Source: 2-02-FULL-45-10 sp046590235 (lineage in GTDB: Bacteria; Patescibacteriota; Patescibacteriia; Magasanikbacterales; GWA2-37-8). Taken from it: a stretch of 49,773 nucleotides of DNA. How positions within the stretch are numbered: the stretch's first letter is position 1; each line of letters starts with the position of its first letter. The DNA is taken from positions 1 to 49,773 of the forward strand of contig JBKJTY010000021.1 of NCBI GenBank assembly GCA_046590235.1, in the 5' to 3' direction. This document shows positions 1 to 7,972 of the stretch, piece by piece. A program made the translations under genes and the position numbers. The notes under the pieces are model-generated. The model worked only from the letters and a program-made list of their open reading frames with translations. It had not been told where the DNA came from and searched no databases.

Positions 1-1
1 C

Positions 2-523
2 CACTACGCGGCACTCATGGTTAAAAAAAATAAAACAGTAGCAGGTACCGTTGGTATTGCTGGACAAACAGCTGTGTTGTTAGAAATTAATGTTGCTGGA
101 ACAGTACATGAAGCTCTGAGTATTAATACCTGGTCACCTGAAAAAAAATTAGTAACGCAACCGATGTGGAAGACAGAGGTGGAATTACAAAATACAGGTA
201 CTATATCTTTGCCTATCACCGGAAAAATACAAATTACCAATTGGCGCGGGCAGCAAGTAGCTGAAGAGCCGCTACAGCTCGGTAACCGGTTTGTGCCAAA
301 TGCAAAACGCGTACTGGCTCCAACCCTTTCCAGTAAACTTTTCTGGCCAGGCCCTTATCGCGCAGATTTGATAGTTACCTATGGCCGGAGCCAAGCGCTC
401 GCTCGCGCCTCACAAACAATCTGGTATGTTCCTTCATGGAGTATTGGTGCTGTATTAGGAATAATTATTGCATTATTACTAGTGCTCAGGTTCGGGCGGA
501 CATCTACGCCAACGTATGAATAA
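2..523 (+). CDS. Membrane-anchored surface protein, C-terminal part (5' end cut by window)
   Basis: The frame is open to the window edge, so an upstream start is likely; the first internal ATG is at 17. The visible part is a beta-rich extracytoplasmic domain followed by one transmembrane helix (about residues 145-160 from the ATG at 17: SIGAVLGIIIALLLVL) and a short positively charged tail. This architecture, a beta-sandwich domain with a C-terminal membrane anchor, resembles Gram-positive DUF916-type cell-surface proteins, but I cannot prove the family. Its stop overlaps the start of the next gene by 8 bp, so the two are probably co-transcribed and may form one surface complex. Confidence 0.7.
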   Translation, partial: HYAALMVKKNKTVAGTVGIAGQTAVLLEINVAGTVHEALSINTWSPEKKLVTQPMWKTEVELQNTGTISLPITGKIQITNWRGQQVAEEPLQLGNRFVPNAKRVLAPTLSSKLFWPGPYRADLIVTYGRSQALARASQTIWYVPSWSIGAVLGIIIALLLVLRFGRTSTPTYE

Positions 524-3500
524 AAAATTGCCAATACTTATCATCTATAGCGCATTTTTGGTAGGAACATTCCTGCCATTCTTTGCTGTTCAAGCAACTG
601 ATACAACAACAACACTTAATGTCGGGCTTACCATACCAGGTGGTGACGACGATGGCGATAACGATGATGGTGGAGTTAATGAGCAGCCCCCAACTGATAA
701 TGCGCCCTCAATAAGTAATGTGATTGCGACACCTGGCACCACAACAGTTACCGTTACTTGGTCTGCCAGCGACGACAAGGGTATCAGCTCTGTGGCTTTT
801 AATTATGGCACAACCCTTTCGTATGGTTCAGCTGGAACAGTTGGAGAAAATTATCAAACTCAAATTAGTAGTTTACAACCGAGCACGCAGTATTATTTTA
901 AAATCAGTGTAACGGATAGTGTTGGGCATATCACCGAACATACAAGCACTTTCACCACCCAGTCCGCTGCCGACACAACCGCTCCTAGCATTAGCGCTAT
1001 CACCGTGGCTGCCGGTGTCACTACGACTACGATCCAATGGAGCGTAAACGAGCTTGCAACTGGCCAGATCTCGTATGGTCTGACACCGAGTTATGGACTA
1101 AGTGCATTATCAGATAATGGAAGCTCGTTAACGCACACAATTTCATTATCAAGCCTGCTTTCAAATACTACATATCATTATCGCCTGACAGCAACCGATG
1201 CACTTGGAAATAGTAGTTCAACAATCGATGCTACTTTTCTTACAAGTCAAGATATAACACCGCCAGCAAATCCAGGCAACGTCACCGCAGCCACCACAAC
1301 AGATTCCATCGTGCTCAGTTGGACTAACCCGCTTGATAGTGATTTTAGCGGTGTAACAATAGTCCGCAAAACAGGCAGTGCACCTACGAACCGGACTGAC
1401 GGTACAACAGTGTACACCGGTAGTGAACAAGGGTTCACTGATGGTACCGTAAGTGGTAATGTCACTTATTATTATAGTTTATTTTCTTTTGATACTTCCA
1501 ACAATTACAGCTCAGGAGCTAGTGTGGGCGGTCGCGTCACTGTATTTGTCGTCAATGAAATCTGCGGCAATACAATAGATGATGATAGAAATGGCCAAGC
1601 GGATTGTGCTGATAATGTTTGTTCTGCCTATCCAGCCTGCCAACCAAAATTAGAAATTTGTAACAACAGCATCGATGACGACACTAACGGATTAACCGAC
1701 TGTTCTGACCCGGTTTGTTCTGGTGCAAATTATTGCGCAGTAACAAATGAGGTTTGTAATAATGGATTTGATGATGACAGTAATGGAAAAACCGACTGCG
1801 ATGACGTTGCTTGCTTTGCTTTCTCTAGTTGTAAAACTATTATACCAAATGATTATCAACCGCCAACCAGCACCATTTCAGATTTCGCTCGCATCACATT
1901 GGCTGACGTCCAATTTTTAGGAGCAGGCCGGACAGTAGTTCTTCAGCAATCAAATGGTAAGGTCACTAGCTTGGCAGGCACCACTCTAACCACTGGTATT
2001 AAAAAAAGTAAGTTAGCCGGAACGCCATCTAGTGTGGTGCTAGTAGTCGATGGCAGCGATCGCTACCAGATGGCTTTAAACGAAGGTGATCAAACCTATT
2101 ACACTGATAGTATTTTCCCGCGTGCAGGTTTACACATGAGTGGTATCGAAGTTGATTATGGTAGCGGGATCCGGGATAATGTGAGTTTCACCCTCGAAGG
2201 CCTGTCATATGGTACGGTCAAAGCCGGCGATAATCCGCTCGATGGTGCGACCATTGTTCTTCTCTATTCAAACGGAAAAGCAATACCAAACACCACACCT
2301 ATAATGACCGTGAACGGTTTGTATGGCATTGTTGTGCCAAATGGTTCCTATAGCCTGAAGGTAACAAAACAAGGTTTTTACGATCGAGTCAGTCCAACAA
2401 TTGTAGTTGCTACCAATGTCATTAATACTGATTTTAGTTTAATCGAACAACCGCCTGATATACTTGAGGTAATTAGCGCGACGTCAACCTTAGCACAAAA
2501 TGTCGGAAACATTGCTAAAAATATTTCAGCTAAAACAAAAGCTGCAGCAGAGCTAGGTGTGCAAAAATTGAAAGATACAGCAGCGGTTGTTCAAGAGTTT
2601 ACAGAAAATCCGGTCGTACAAGAGCAGGCCAGCCAAGTGGTTGCGCCAACCGCTGTTACCGTTACTGCTGTAGGTACCATCGCGATTGCTTCGTGGGGCA
2701 ACCTCATACCGTTCCTACGTTTGTTCTTCTTACAGCCACTCATGTTGCTCGGCCTCCGCCGTCGCAAGGGTTGGGGTCAGGTGTATAACACTCTCAGTAA
2801 AATGCCGGTTGATTTAGCAACGCTTCGTTTGCTCAACGCGGACACAGGAAAAGTTATCCAATCTAAAGTTACTGATAAAGAAGGTCGCTACGCCTTTGTG
2901 GTTAATCCTGGCAAGTACACCATCCAAGTTGTGAAAAATGGTTTCGCTTTTCCTTCTCTCTTGCTTGGTAACGCTAAAAACGATGGCCGCCGCACCGATA
3001 TTTATCATGGCGAAATAATTGAAGTAACCGCTAATGACGCAGTCATTACCGCTAATATTCCACTCGATCCAGCTGGTGAATATAAAAGACCAGCCCGCAT
3101 TTTCTGGCAGCGACTTGGTCGCACTTTGCAGGTTGCTTTGTCCTGGTTTGGTTTGGTTATCACTGTCGTATCATTATATATCTCACCACTTTGGTACGTT
3201 TGGGTTTTGTTTGGTGTGCACATCTTATTCTTTGTCGTCTTCCATCGCTTGGCTATTCCGAACAAAATCAAAAGCTGGGGTATTGCCTACGACTCCACTT
3301 CCAAAAAACCAATTGGTCGCGTTGTGGCTCGTTTATTCAACTCCGAATTTAATAAAATGGTTGCCACTCAAATTACTGATAGCAGCGGACGTTACTACTT
3401 CTTAGCTAGTGATGACAAATATTATGTTACCTACGACCATCCAGAATACGCCCCAGAAAAGACTAACGTCCTTGATTTGGGCGGTAAAGAAGCGGAAAAC

Positions 3501-3680
3501 ATTGCTGTCGATATCGGGCTTACCAAGGGTGGAAAGACAGCCTTACCTGCAACTCCAGCACCAGTCACCCCAGCTGCAGTGCCAGCCCAAGTGGTTACTA
3601 CTTCGTCTGCATCGAGTGGCGCTCTTCCGACAACACATATTGATCTAAACAACCCGCCTGAACCATCAAGTGGAGCCTAG
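516..3680 (+). CDS. Large secreted/membrane FN3-repeat protein with three Asp-Cys repeats
   Basis: The product has 1054 residues. An N-terminal signal peptide (about 1-27) is followed by an acidic Asp/Gly linker. Three fibronectin type III-like domains lie at about 60-345, with WS and YYFKISVTD-type motifs. Three near-identical Cys-Asp repeats follow (about 349-441; pattern CNN-x-DDD-x-NG-x-DC-x-D-x-VC), which look like calcium-binding loops. After further beta domains come a hydrophobic stretch (about 712-748), a carboxypeptidase-regulatory-like domain, a double membrane segment (about 869-915), a second regulatory-like domain and a Pro/Ala tail. It is probably a surface adhesion or envelope scaffold protein. 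It overlaps the upstream gene by 8 bp. The function is not known; the domain calls rest on sequence pattern only. Confidence 0.85.
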   Translation: MNKKLPILIIYSAFLVGTFLPFFAVQATDTTTTLNVGLTIPGGDDDGDNDDGGVNEQPPTDNAPSISNVIATPGTTTVTVTWSASDDKGISSVAFNYGTTLSYGSAGTVGENYQTQISSLQPSTQYYFKISVTDSVGHITEHTSTFTTQSAADTTAPSISAITVAAGVTTTTIQWSVNELATGQISYGLTPSYGLSALSDNGSSLTHTISLSSLLSNTTYHYRLTATDALGNSSSTIDATFLTSQDITPPANPGNVTAATTTDSIVLSWTNPLDSDFSGVTIVRKTGSAPTNRTDGTTVYTGSEQGFTDGTVSGNVTYYYSLFSFDTSNNYSSGASVGGRVTVFVVNEICGNTIDDDRNGQADCADNVCSAYPACQPKLEICNNSIDDDTNGLTDCSDPVCSGANYCAVTNEVCNNGFDDDSNGKTDCDDVACFAFSSCKTIIPNDYQPPTSTISDFARITLADVQFLGAGRTVVLQQSNGKVTSLAGTTLTTGIKKSKLAGTPSSVVLVVDGSDRYQMALNEGDQTYYTDSIFPRAGLHMSGIEVDYGSGIRDNVSFTLEGLSYGTVKAGDNPLDGATIVLLYSNGKAIPNTTPIMTVNGLYGIVVPNGSYSLKVTKQGFYDRVSPTIVVATNVINTDFSLIEQPPDILEVISATSTLAQNVGNIAKNISAKTKAAAELGVQKLKDTAAVVQEFTENPVVQEQASQVVAPTAVTVTAVGTIAIASWGNLIPFLRLFFLQPLMLLGLRRRKGWGQVYNTLSKMPVDLATLRLLNADTGKVIQSKVTDKEGRYAFVVNPGKYTIQVVKNGFAFPSLLLGNAKNDGRRTDIYHGEIIEVTANDAVITANIPLDPAGEYKRPARIFWQRLGRTLQVALSWFGLVITVVSLYISPLWYVWVLFGVHILFFVVFHRLAIPNKIKSWGIAYDSTSKKPIGRVVARLFNSEFNKMVATQITDSSGRYYFLASDDKYYVTYDHPEYAPEKTNVLDLGGKEAENIAVDIGLTKGGKTALPATPAPVTPAAVPAQVVTTSSASSGALPTTHIDLNNPPEPSSGA

Positions 3681-3685
3681 ACATT

Positions 3686-3731
3686 AAGCTATAGAGGTGC
3701 TACGGTACCTCTAGCTTATTAACCATTTTTT
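3686..3731 (+). terminator. Hairpin with T-run after the FN3 gene
   Basis: AAGCT (3686-3690) and AGAGGT (3693-3698) pair with ACCTCT and AGCTT (3707-3717), with a 2-nt bulge on the left arm. Six T residues follow at 3726-3731, about 8 nt after the stem. The next start codon is directly behind, so termination may be partial. Confidence 0.5.
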
Positions 3732-4496
3732 ATGTCTATTATGTTCCTCTATCTAGCGTTCTTGGTCTTTCTCGTTATTGCTTTAGGCCTCCGCATCGTT
3801 AACCAGTATCAGCGAGGTGTCGTATTCCGTTTTGGTAAGATCGTTACCACCAAAGAAGCCGGTCTCAATTGGATTATCCCATTCATCGATCAGATGACCA
3901 AAGTCGACATGCGCACGGTTACCATGCCTGTGCCAAACCAGAAGACTATCACTAAAGACAATGTCTCGGTCGATGTATCTGCTGTTGCGTATTATAAGGT
4001 GGTAGACCCGATCAAGAGTATCGTTGCTATTGAAAATGTCATGTCCGCTATCAACCAAATCGCTCAAACTTCCATTCGTAACATTGTTGGTAAGTTCCAA
4101 CTGGACGAAATCCTCAGTGAACGAGAAGCGATCAACAAAGAACTTGCCCACGTACTCGACACACAAACTGAAAATTGGGGAGTGGTAGTACCAATTGTTG
4201 AAATCAAAGATATTGAGCTCCCAGAAGGTATGCAGCGCGCCATGGCGAAACAGGCTGAGGCGGAACGTGAGAAGCGTGCCAAGATTATCGCCGCAGAAGG
4301 TGAATTCCTGGCCTCACAAAAGTTGGCAGACACTGCTGACATCATGGCTGCCCATCCAATCGCGCTTCAGTTACGTAATTTACAGACTATGGCAGAAATC
4401 GCCGTGGAGAAGAACTCAACCATCATTTTCCCAGCGCAGTTTATGGGAACCATTTCAGACATTAAACGATTTATTGCGGACGAAGGTATTAAGTAA
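3732..4496 (+). CDS. Stomatin/SPFH (Band 7) family membrane protein
   Basis: The 254-residue protein has an N-terminal membrane hairpin (about 1-22) followed by the SPFH domain. Recognisable features are NQYQRGVVFRFGK, GLNWIIPFIDQMTKVDMRT and the conserved VDVSAVAYYKVVDP. A C-terminal helical region (QAEAEREKRAKIIAAEGE) would form the coiled coil typical of slipins. Family members oligomerise into rings in the membrane and organise microdomains or regulate proteases; a nearby NfeD partner is absent here. The start is ATG 3732; a second Met three codons on is an alternative. No Shine-Dalgarno sequence precedes it. Confidence 0.92.
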   Translation: MSIMFLYLAFLVFLVIALGLRIVNQYQRGVVFRFGKIVTTKEAGLNWIIPFIDQMTKVDMRTVTMPVPNQKTITKDNVSVDVSAVAYYKVVDPIKSIVAIENVMSAINQIAQTSIRNIVGKFQLDEILSEREAINKELAHVLDTQTENWGVVVPIVEIKDIELPEGMQRAMAKQAEAEREKRAKIIAAEGEFLASQKLADTADIMAAHPIALQLRNLQTMAEIAVEKNSTIIFPAQFMGTISDIKRFIADEGIK

Positions 4497-4510
4497 GAAG
4501 AAAATAATAA

Positions 4511-4542
4511 AAAATCCGGGCAATACTACTCGGATTTTTTAT
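4511..4542 (+). terminator. Rho-independent terminator after stomatin gene
   Basis: AAAATCCG (4511-4518) pairs with CGGATTTT (4531-4538), and the T-run continues to 4540. Confidence 0.8.
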
Positions 4543-4569
4543 TTTGGCTAAGATAAGCCAAAAAAGACC

Positions 4570-4598
4570 TTGACAAAACACGAAAAGTATGCTATACT
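4570..4598 (+). promoter_or_regulatory. Near-consensus sigma70 promoter
   Basis: The -35 is TTGACA (4570-4575), the spacer is 17 nt and the -10 is TATACT (4593-4598). The predicted start is near 4605, about 148 nt before the next start codon at 4753. This is one of the best promoters in the window. Confidence 0.85.
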
Positions 4599-4604
4599 AT
4601 ATAC

Positions 4605-4752
4605 ATAAGATCTTAGTTACCGCGGTTAACAACCAACAATATTCAAAGGAAGTGTGAAGCGACTCTTGAGTGAGCCAATGTCTTCACGATAGTTCTTTCG
4701 TCGGGTAATTAATCAATCTTATTATTTTTTTTGCCAAATTTATTTTAAACAT
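4605..4752 (+). promoter_or_regulatory. Long structured 5' leader of the 44-residue gene
   Basis: The leader contains a nested structure: GTGAAG (4654-4659) pairs with CTTCAC (4682-4687) around an inner hairpin ACTC (4662-4665)/GAGT (4668-4671). A run of T residues near 4727-4734 follows. No open frame fills the leader. It resembles a structured regulatory leader or small RNA, but I recognise no known riboswitch family. Confidence 0.45.
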
Positions 4753-4887
4753 ATGAATACTGAATTCAAAACACATCCATTACTTAAAGAAGTTAGTGAA
4801 GAAGTAGCTGCCGTTACTCTTGGTCTCTTTGTCCTTGTACTCTGGGGCGGTATGTTCCCAATGACTGTCTTTGCGGCGATCTCTTAA
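4753..4887 (+). CDS. Small single-pass membrane protein, 44 residues
   Basis: The frame starts MNTEFKTHPLLKEVSEEV, then one hydrophobic helix (about residues 20-43) that runs to the C-terminus, ending in VFAAIS. A strong promoter lies upstream and a perfect terminator 12 nt downstream, so the unit is monocistronic and probably well expressed. Gene density and signals support it as real, but I do not recognise a family. It could be a subunit or regulator of a membrane complex. No Shine-Dalgarno sequence is visible before the ATG. Confidence 0.6.
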   Translation: MNTEFKTHPLLKEVSEEVAAVTLGLFVLVLWGGMFPMTVFAAIS

Positions 4888-4898
4888 ATCATCATAAG

Positions 4899-4920
4899 CT
4901 GGGCTGTCCGCCCAGTTTTT
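4899..4920 (+). terminator. Rho-independent terminator of the small membrane protein gene
   Basis: CTGGGC (4899-4904) pairs with GCCCAG (4910-4915) across a 5-nt loop, then five T residues. Confidence 0.85.
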
Positions 4921-4932
4921 AATTCCTATCAT

Positions 4933-5271
4933 ATGCATACTAGCGAAGGAGCTCGTGAATCACGTTGGTTACCGAGTGTTTTTACCAAAACAGAACAATT
5001 AAATAAAGGATACCGACTTAACGAGCCAACAAATCGTGATCAATACGCTGCGCGCGGTTTATCAGTTCCAGAATGCCGTACTTACGCTATCAACAATGAT
5101 ATTGTGGCGGCGGTGGATGATGCCGGCAATATTTCGGTGGTCATGAATAAAAGTGGTGATCAGAACCGACTCGACAGTATCCAGGCAGCCATCGAAGAAA
5201 TCGAACAAATGGGATACAAACAAGCAAGCTTCTATGTCCCGACCTATGAAAAGCCGCCAAGTCAGCAATAA
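4933..5271 (+). CDS. Hypothetical soluble protein, 112 residues
   Basis: No signal peptide or membrane helix is present. The C-terminal half (about 55-110) looks like a compact alpha/beta fold (DIVAAVDDAGNISVVMNKSG, then an amphipathic helix RLDSIQAAIEEIEQMGY, then a strand). No family is recognised. It lies between two terminators, so expression would need read-through from 4570 or an unseen promoter. Codon use is like that of neighbouring native genes. Confidence 0.6.
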   Translation: MHTSEGARESRWLPSVFTKTEQLNKGYRLNEPTNRDQYAARGLSVPECRTYAINNDIVAAVDDAGNISVVMNKSGDQNRLDSIQAAIEEIEQMGYKQASFYVPTYEKPPSQQ

Positions 5272-5279
5272 AAGAGAAT

Positions 5280-5308
5280 AAAAAATCACCACAAAATGGT
5301 GATTTTTT
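5280..5308. terminator. Bidirectional terminator between convergent genes
   Basis: The stem AAAAAATCACCA (5280-5291)/TGGTGATTTTTT (5297-5308) has T-runs on both strands. It serves the gene ending at 5271 on plus and the one ending at 5373 on minus. Confidence 0.85.
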
Positions 5309-5314
5309 AGTACG

Positions 5315-5370
5315 GGGCGATGGGAGGAGTCTTATCTCTACCATCGCCCGGGATCGCGGACGTTCGCGAT
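5315..5370 (-). repeat. Two tandem GC-rich hairpins 3' of the alpha-CTD-like gene
   Basis: ATCGCG (5353-5358)/CGCGAT (5365-5370) lies next to the stop codon. It is followed by GGGCGATGG (5315-5323)/CCATCGCCC (5341-5349) with a 17-nt loop. Neither has its own U-tract, so they may protect the 3' end rather than terminate. Confidence 0.6.
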
Positions 5371-5372
5371 TG

Positions 5373-5873
5373 TTAGTTCGTGGTGGGCGGCTTCCAGCCC
5401 TGGAGCTCGTCCAGCGACGTGCCGAGGCGAAGATCAAACTTCTTGAGGGTCTTCCGGAGTGCCTCTTCAGTTGCCGGACCAAAACGGCGGCCTCGCTTCT
5501 TCTCACCATCCGTCTTCTGGAGGTCGAGGATGGTCTTCTGGATCAGTTCGCCGATGAAGGTGATGCCGAGGCTCTTGCAGACAGCGTGGACACGGTTGTT
5601 CGTGTCGCCGAAGTCGATGCTGGTGATCCTCTGGTTGAGCCTTTCCCAGAGGTTGGCCTGGAGCAGCTCAGACGCGAGCTTCCCCGTCTCTTTGTTCTTG
5701 ACGCCGGACTTCTCGATTACTTCGGCGATGTACTTGCCGAGATCACACTGCTTCTCGAAGGACAGGTTGCCCTCCCAGCTGATTGTCATCGAGCGGCTGC
5801 TGGAATCGCCGATGTCGATGGTAAAGCCGTTGTTGGTTGAGACAGAAGCCTGCTGCGTCACACTGAGCTTCAT
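5373..5873 (-). CDS. Protein with C-terminal RNA polymerase alpha-CTD-like domain
   Basis: The start at 5873 (166 residues) is chosen because GGAG lies 6 nt upstream (5880-5883); an upstream in-frame ATG at 5906 lacks such a site. Residues about 93-160 match the helix-hairpin-helix pattern of the alpha C-terminal domain: N-x-V-x-x-x-C-K-SLGITFIGELIQKT, then a loop, FGPATEEALRKTLKKF and LRLGTSLDEL. The first 90 residues are unrelated to the alpha N-terminal domain. In RNA polymerase this domain binds UP elements and activators, so a DNA-binding or transcription role is plausible. The gene is visibly GC-richer than its surroundings and has a strong Shine-Dalgarno site, both unlike neighbouring genes. 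Confidence 0.7.
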   Translation of the reverse strand: MKLSVTQQASVSTNNGFTIDIGDSSSRSMTISWEGNLSFEKQCDLGKYIAEVIEKSGVKNKETGKLASELLQANLWERLNQRITSIDFGDTNNRVHAVCKSLGITFIGELIQKTILDLQKTDGEKKRGRRFGPATEEALRKTLKKFDLRLGTSLDELQGWKPPTTN

Positions 5874-5945
5874 TGGTATCTCCAAAAAATGTACTGCGTC
5901 CAACATTGGACGAGGCCTTGTTTCCGTTCCCGGACAAGACAGATT

Positions 5946-5974
5946 ACACTATCAGTTTTAAAGAGAAATGTCAA
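5946..5974 (-). promoter_or_regulatory. Promoter of the alpha-CTD-like gene
   Basis: On the minus strand, TTGACA (5969-5974), a 17-nt spacer and TAGTGT (5946-5951). The predicted 65-nt leader contains two small hairpins (CTTGT/ACAAG and CGTCC/GGACG) before the Shine-Dalgarno site. It is back to back with the tRNA-Ala promoter. Confidence 0.6.
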
Positions 5975-5991
5975 TACTTAAGCGGAAAAGA

Positions 5992-6019
5992 TTGACTTTC
6001 TGGCTCTTTCGGATATAAT
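5992..6019 (+). promoter_or_regulatory. Promoter of tRNA-Ala
   Basis: TTGACT (5992-5997), a 16-nt spacer and a perfect TATAAT (6014-6019), placing the start just upstream of the tRNA. Confidence 0.8.
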
Positions 6020-6033
6020 GAAGGCACTTTAAT

Positions 6034-6107
6034 GGGCCATTAGCTCAGCTGGCTAGAGCGTCTGGCTGGCAGTCAGAAGGTCGTGGGTTCAAGTCCCACC
6101 TGGTCCA
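6034..6107 (+). tRNA. tRNA-Ala (GGC)
   Basis: The cloverleaf has D stem GCTC/GAGC, anticodon stem TCTGG/TCAGA with loop CTGGCAG (anticodon GGC at 6068-6070), and T arm GTGGG-TTCAAGT-CCCAC. The G3-U70 pair, the main alanine identity element, is present. Position 7:66 is a U-C mismatch in this alignment. CCA is not encoded. Confidence 0.95.
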
Positions 6108-6111
6108 CAAA

Positions 6112-6131
6112 CCGGCTCTAAGCCGGCTTTT
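6112..6131 (+). terminator. Hairpin after tRNA-Ala
   Basis: CCGGCT (6112-6117)/AGCCGG (6121-6126), then a short T-run. It ends just before ychF, so ychF may be read through or use its own AT-rich start region. Confidence 0.65.
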
Positions 6132-6139
6132 ATAATCCT

Positions 6140-7210
6140 ATGTCATTTTCTATTGGTATCGTCGGTCTTCCGAATGTTGGTAAATCAACCTTGTTTAACG
6201 CACTTACTCGCAGTAAGCAAGCTTTGGCTGCGAATTATCCGTTTGCGACTATTGACCCTAATGTCGGTGTGGTTGAGGTGCCGGACGAACGTTTGGCTGC
6301 ACTCACTAAAACATCCAGTTCGGTTAAAACTATTCCTACTACGATTGAATTTATCGATATCGCTGGTATCGTGAAGGGTGCGTCCGAAGGTGAAGGTCTT
6401 GGTAACAAATTTTTGTCTCATATTCGAGAAGTAGACGCCATCGCTCAGGTGGTTCGCGCGTTTAGTGATGATAATATTATTCACGTGCATAATCGCGTTG
6501 ATCCAAAAGACGATGCGGCGATTATTAATACCGAACTTGCCCTAGCTGACATGCAAACGGTTGAGAAGCGTCTTGAAAATGCGAAACGCATGATGAAGGG
6601 TGTTGGTGTAAAAGAATTTGGTCCGCAGGTGGAGCTTTTCCAGCGTGTTAATGATCAGTTGCAAAAAGGTGAACCAGCTCGCGAGCTTACCTTTACTGAC
6701 GAAGAAATGGTAATCATGCGTGACTTACATTTGCTGACTATGAAGCCGATGTTGTACGTCGTGAATGTTGACGAAGGTGTTGGAAACACACCGCGCATTA
6801 GTGAAGCGGCAGCGCAAATTGAAATCTCTGCAAAGATTGAAGCAGAAGTTGCTGATTTATCTCCTGAAGAAGCGACAGCGTTCTTAAAAGAACTCGGTAT
6901 TACACAAACCGGTTTGGATAAATTGATTGTTGCCGGTTATAAACTTCTAAATCTTGTAACCTATTTCACGTCTGGCCCGGAAGAAACACGTGCCTGGACT
7001 GTGCAAACCAATACTACCGCCCCAAATGCGGCTGGTGTTATTCATACCGATTTCATCAAAGGCTTTGTAAAAGCCGATGTAATTAACTGGAAAGACTTCG
7101 TTGACTTTGGCGGCTGGAGTAAAATCAAGGAAACTGGTAAACTACGTCTAGAAGGTAAAGACTATATCGTTAAAGATGGCGATACTGTCTACTTCCACAT
7201 TAATAAGTAA
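6140..7210 (+). CDS. ychF: YchF/OLA1-family ribosome-associated ATPase
   Basis: The 356-residue length is normal for the family. The P-loop is GLPNVGKST (about residues 9-17), G2/G3 is FATIDPNVGVV and DIAGIVKGASEGEGLGN, and the G4 motif is NVDE in place of NKxD, the change that switches specificity from GTP to ATP. A coiled-coil insertion (about 140-200) and a C-terminal TGS domain (about 280-356, ending KDGDTVYFHINK) follow. The protein binds ribosomes and responds to oxidative and other stress. It starts at ATG 6140 without a Shine-Dalgarno site. Confidence 0.97.
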   Translation: MSFSIGIVGLPNVGKSTLFNALTRSKQALAANYPFATIDPNVGVVEVPDERLAALTKTSSSVKTIPTTIEFIDIAGIVKGASEGEGLGNKFLSHIREVDAIAQVVRAFSDDNIIHVHNRVDPKDDAAIINTELALADMQTVEKRLENAKRMMKGVGVKEFGPQVELFQRVNDQLQKGEPARELTFTDEEMVIMRDLHLLTMKPMLYVVNVDEGVGNTPRISEAAAQIEISAKIEAEVADLSPEEATAFLKELGITQTGLDKLIVAGYKLLNLVTYFTSGPEETRAWTVQTNTTAPNAAGVIHTDFIKGFVKADVINWKDFVDFGGWSKIKETGKLRLEGKDYIVKDGDTVYFHINK

Positions 7211-7220
7211 ATTATTTTGC

Positions 7221-7943
7221 ATGGGGATGCATCATAACCCCAACTTCATCCATCACCAGCCAGAAAAGCTGGGAACCTCACTATTACGTGAGATTGTTTT
7301 TGGTATGGAAGATGGAATGGTCTCGACTATGGGCGCGGTGACCGGTATCGCGGCCGCGAGTCAGAATTATTTTGTGGTTGTGTTATCAGGCTTGGTTATT
7401 ATTGCGGTTGAATCGGTATCAATGGGTGTGGGTTCGTACTTGTCTACAAAATCTGAAAAGGAAATTGACGAACGCAAGTTGCATGAAGAAAAAATTGAGC
7501 TTCGAAAATTTCCAGAAGAAGAACGGGTTGAGCTGGTTGGTATGTATGTAAAAGACGGCTGGCCAAAAAAGTTGGCGGAAGACATGGCGCTCGTTGCATC
7601 TAAAAATAAAAAACTCTTTTTACAAGAAATGGCCTACCGGGAATTAAAAGTTTTCCCAGATAAGATGGAAGAGCCTTTGCATAACGGTATTGCCATGGGT
7701 ATTTCCTATGTACTCGGCGGCAGTATCGCGCTTATTCCGTATTTATTTATCAAACAAGTGCATGTCGCGATTCCGTATTCGGTGTGCATCACGCTTGTCG
7801 GCCTGTTTGTTCTCGGCGCATATACTGCCAAGTTTTCAAAACGAAAGTGGTGGAAATCGGGTGCTGAAATGCTAGCCCTCGCAAGTGTGGCGGCTGGATT
7901 TGGGTATGTAGCAGGGCAGTTAGCTGAGTACTTTATTAAATAA
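7221..7943 (+). CDS. VIT1/CCC1-family metal transporter
   Basis: The 240-residue protein contains the family signature VFGMEDGMVSTMGAVTGIAAAS at about residues 25-46, with about five membrane helices. A charged cytosolic domain (about 75-150, rich in Glu: EEKIELRKFPEEERVEL, then LYQEMAYRE-like helices) corresponds to the metal-binding domain of vacuolar iron transporters. It probably moves Fe(II) or Mn(II) out of the cytoplasm. The ATG at 7221 avoids overlap with ychF; an earlier in-frame start at 7176 would lie inside ychF. The His-rich start (MGMHHNPNFIHHQPEK) is notable. Confidence 0.85.
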   Translation: MGMHHNPNFIHHQPEKLGTSLLREIVFGMEDGMVSTMGAVTGIAAASQNYFVVVLSGLVIIAVESVSMGVGSYLSTKSEKEIDERKLHEEKIELRKFPEEERVELVGMYVKDGWPKKLAEDMALVASKNKKLFLQEMAYRELKVFPDKMEEPLHNGIAMGISYVLGGSIALIPYLFIKQVHVAIPYSVCITLVGLFVLGAYTAKFSKRKWWKSGAEMLALASVAAGFGYVAGQLAEYFIK

Positions 7944-7972
7944 AATTTAGCTGGATATTTATCTAAAAAATT

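Noticed and set aside
5315..5370. Hairpins behind islet genes as integron attC sites
   Set aside because: No GTTRRRY core at the expected place, no R/L box arrangement and no integrase in the window.
5370..5961. Long open frames on the plus strand across the GC-rich islet
   Set aside because: They lie antisense to the gene at 5373-5873, which has a promoter, Shine-Dalgarno site and recognisable domain. High GC alone lengthens antisense frames.
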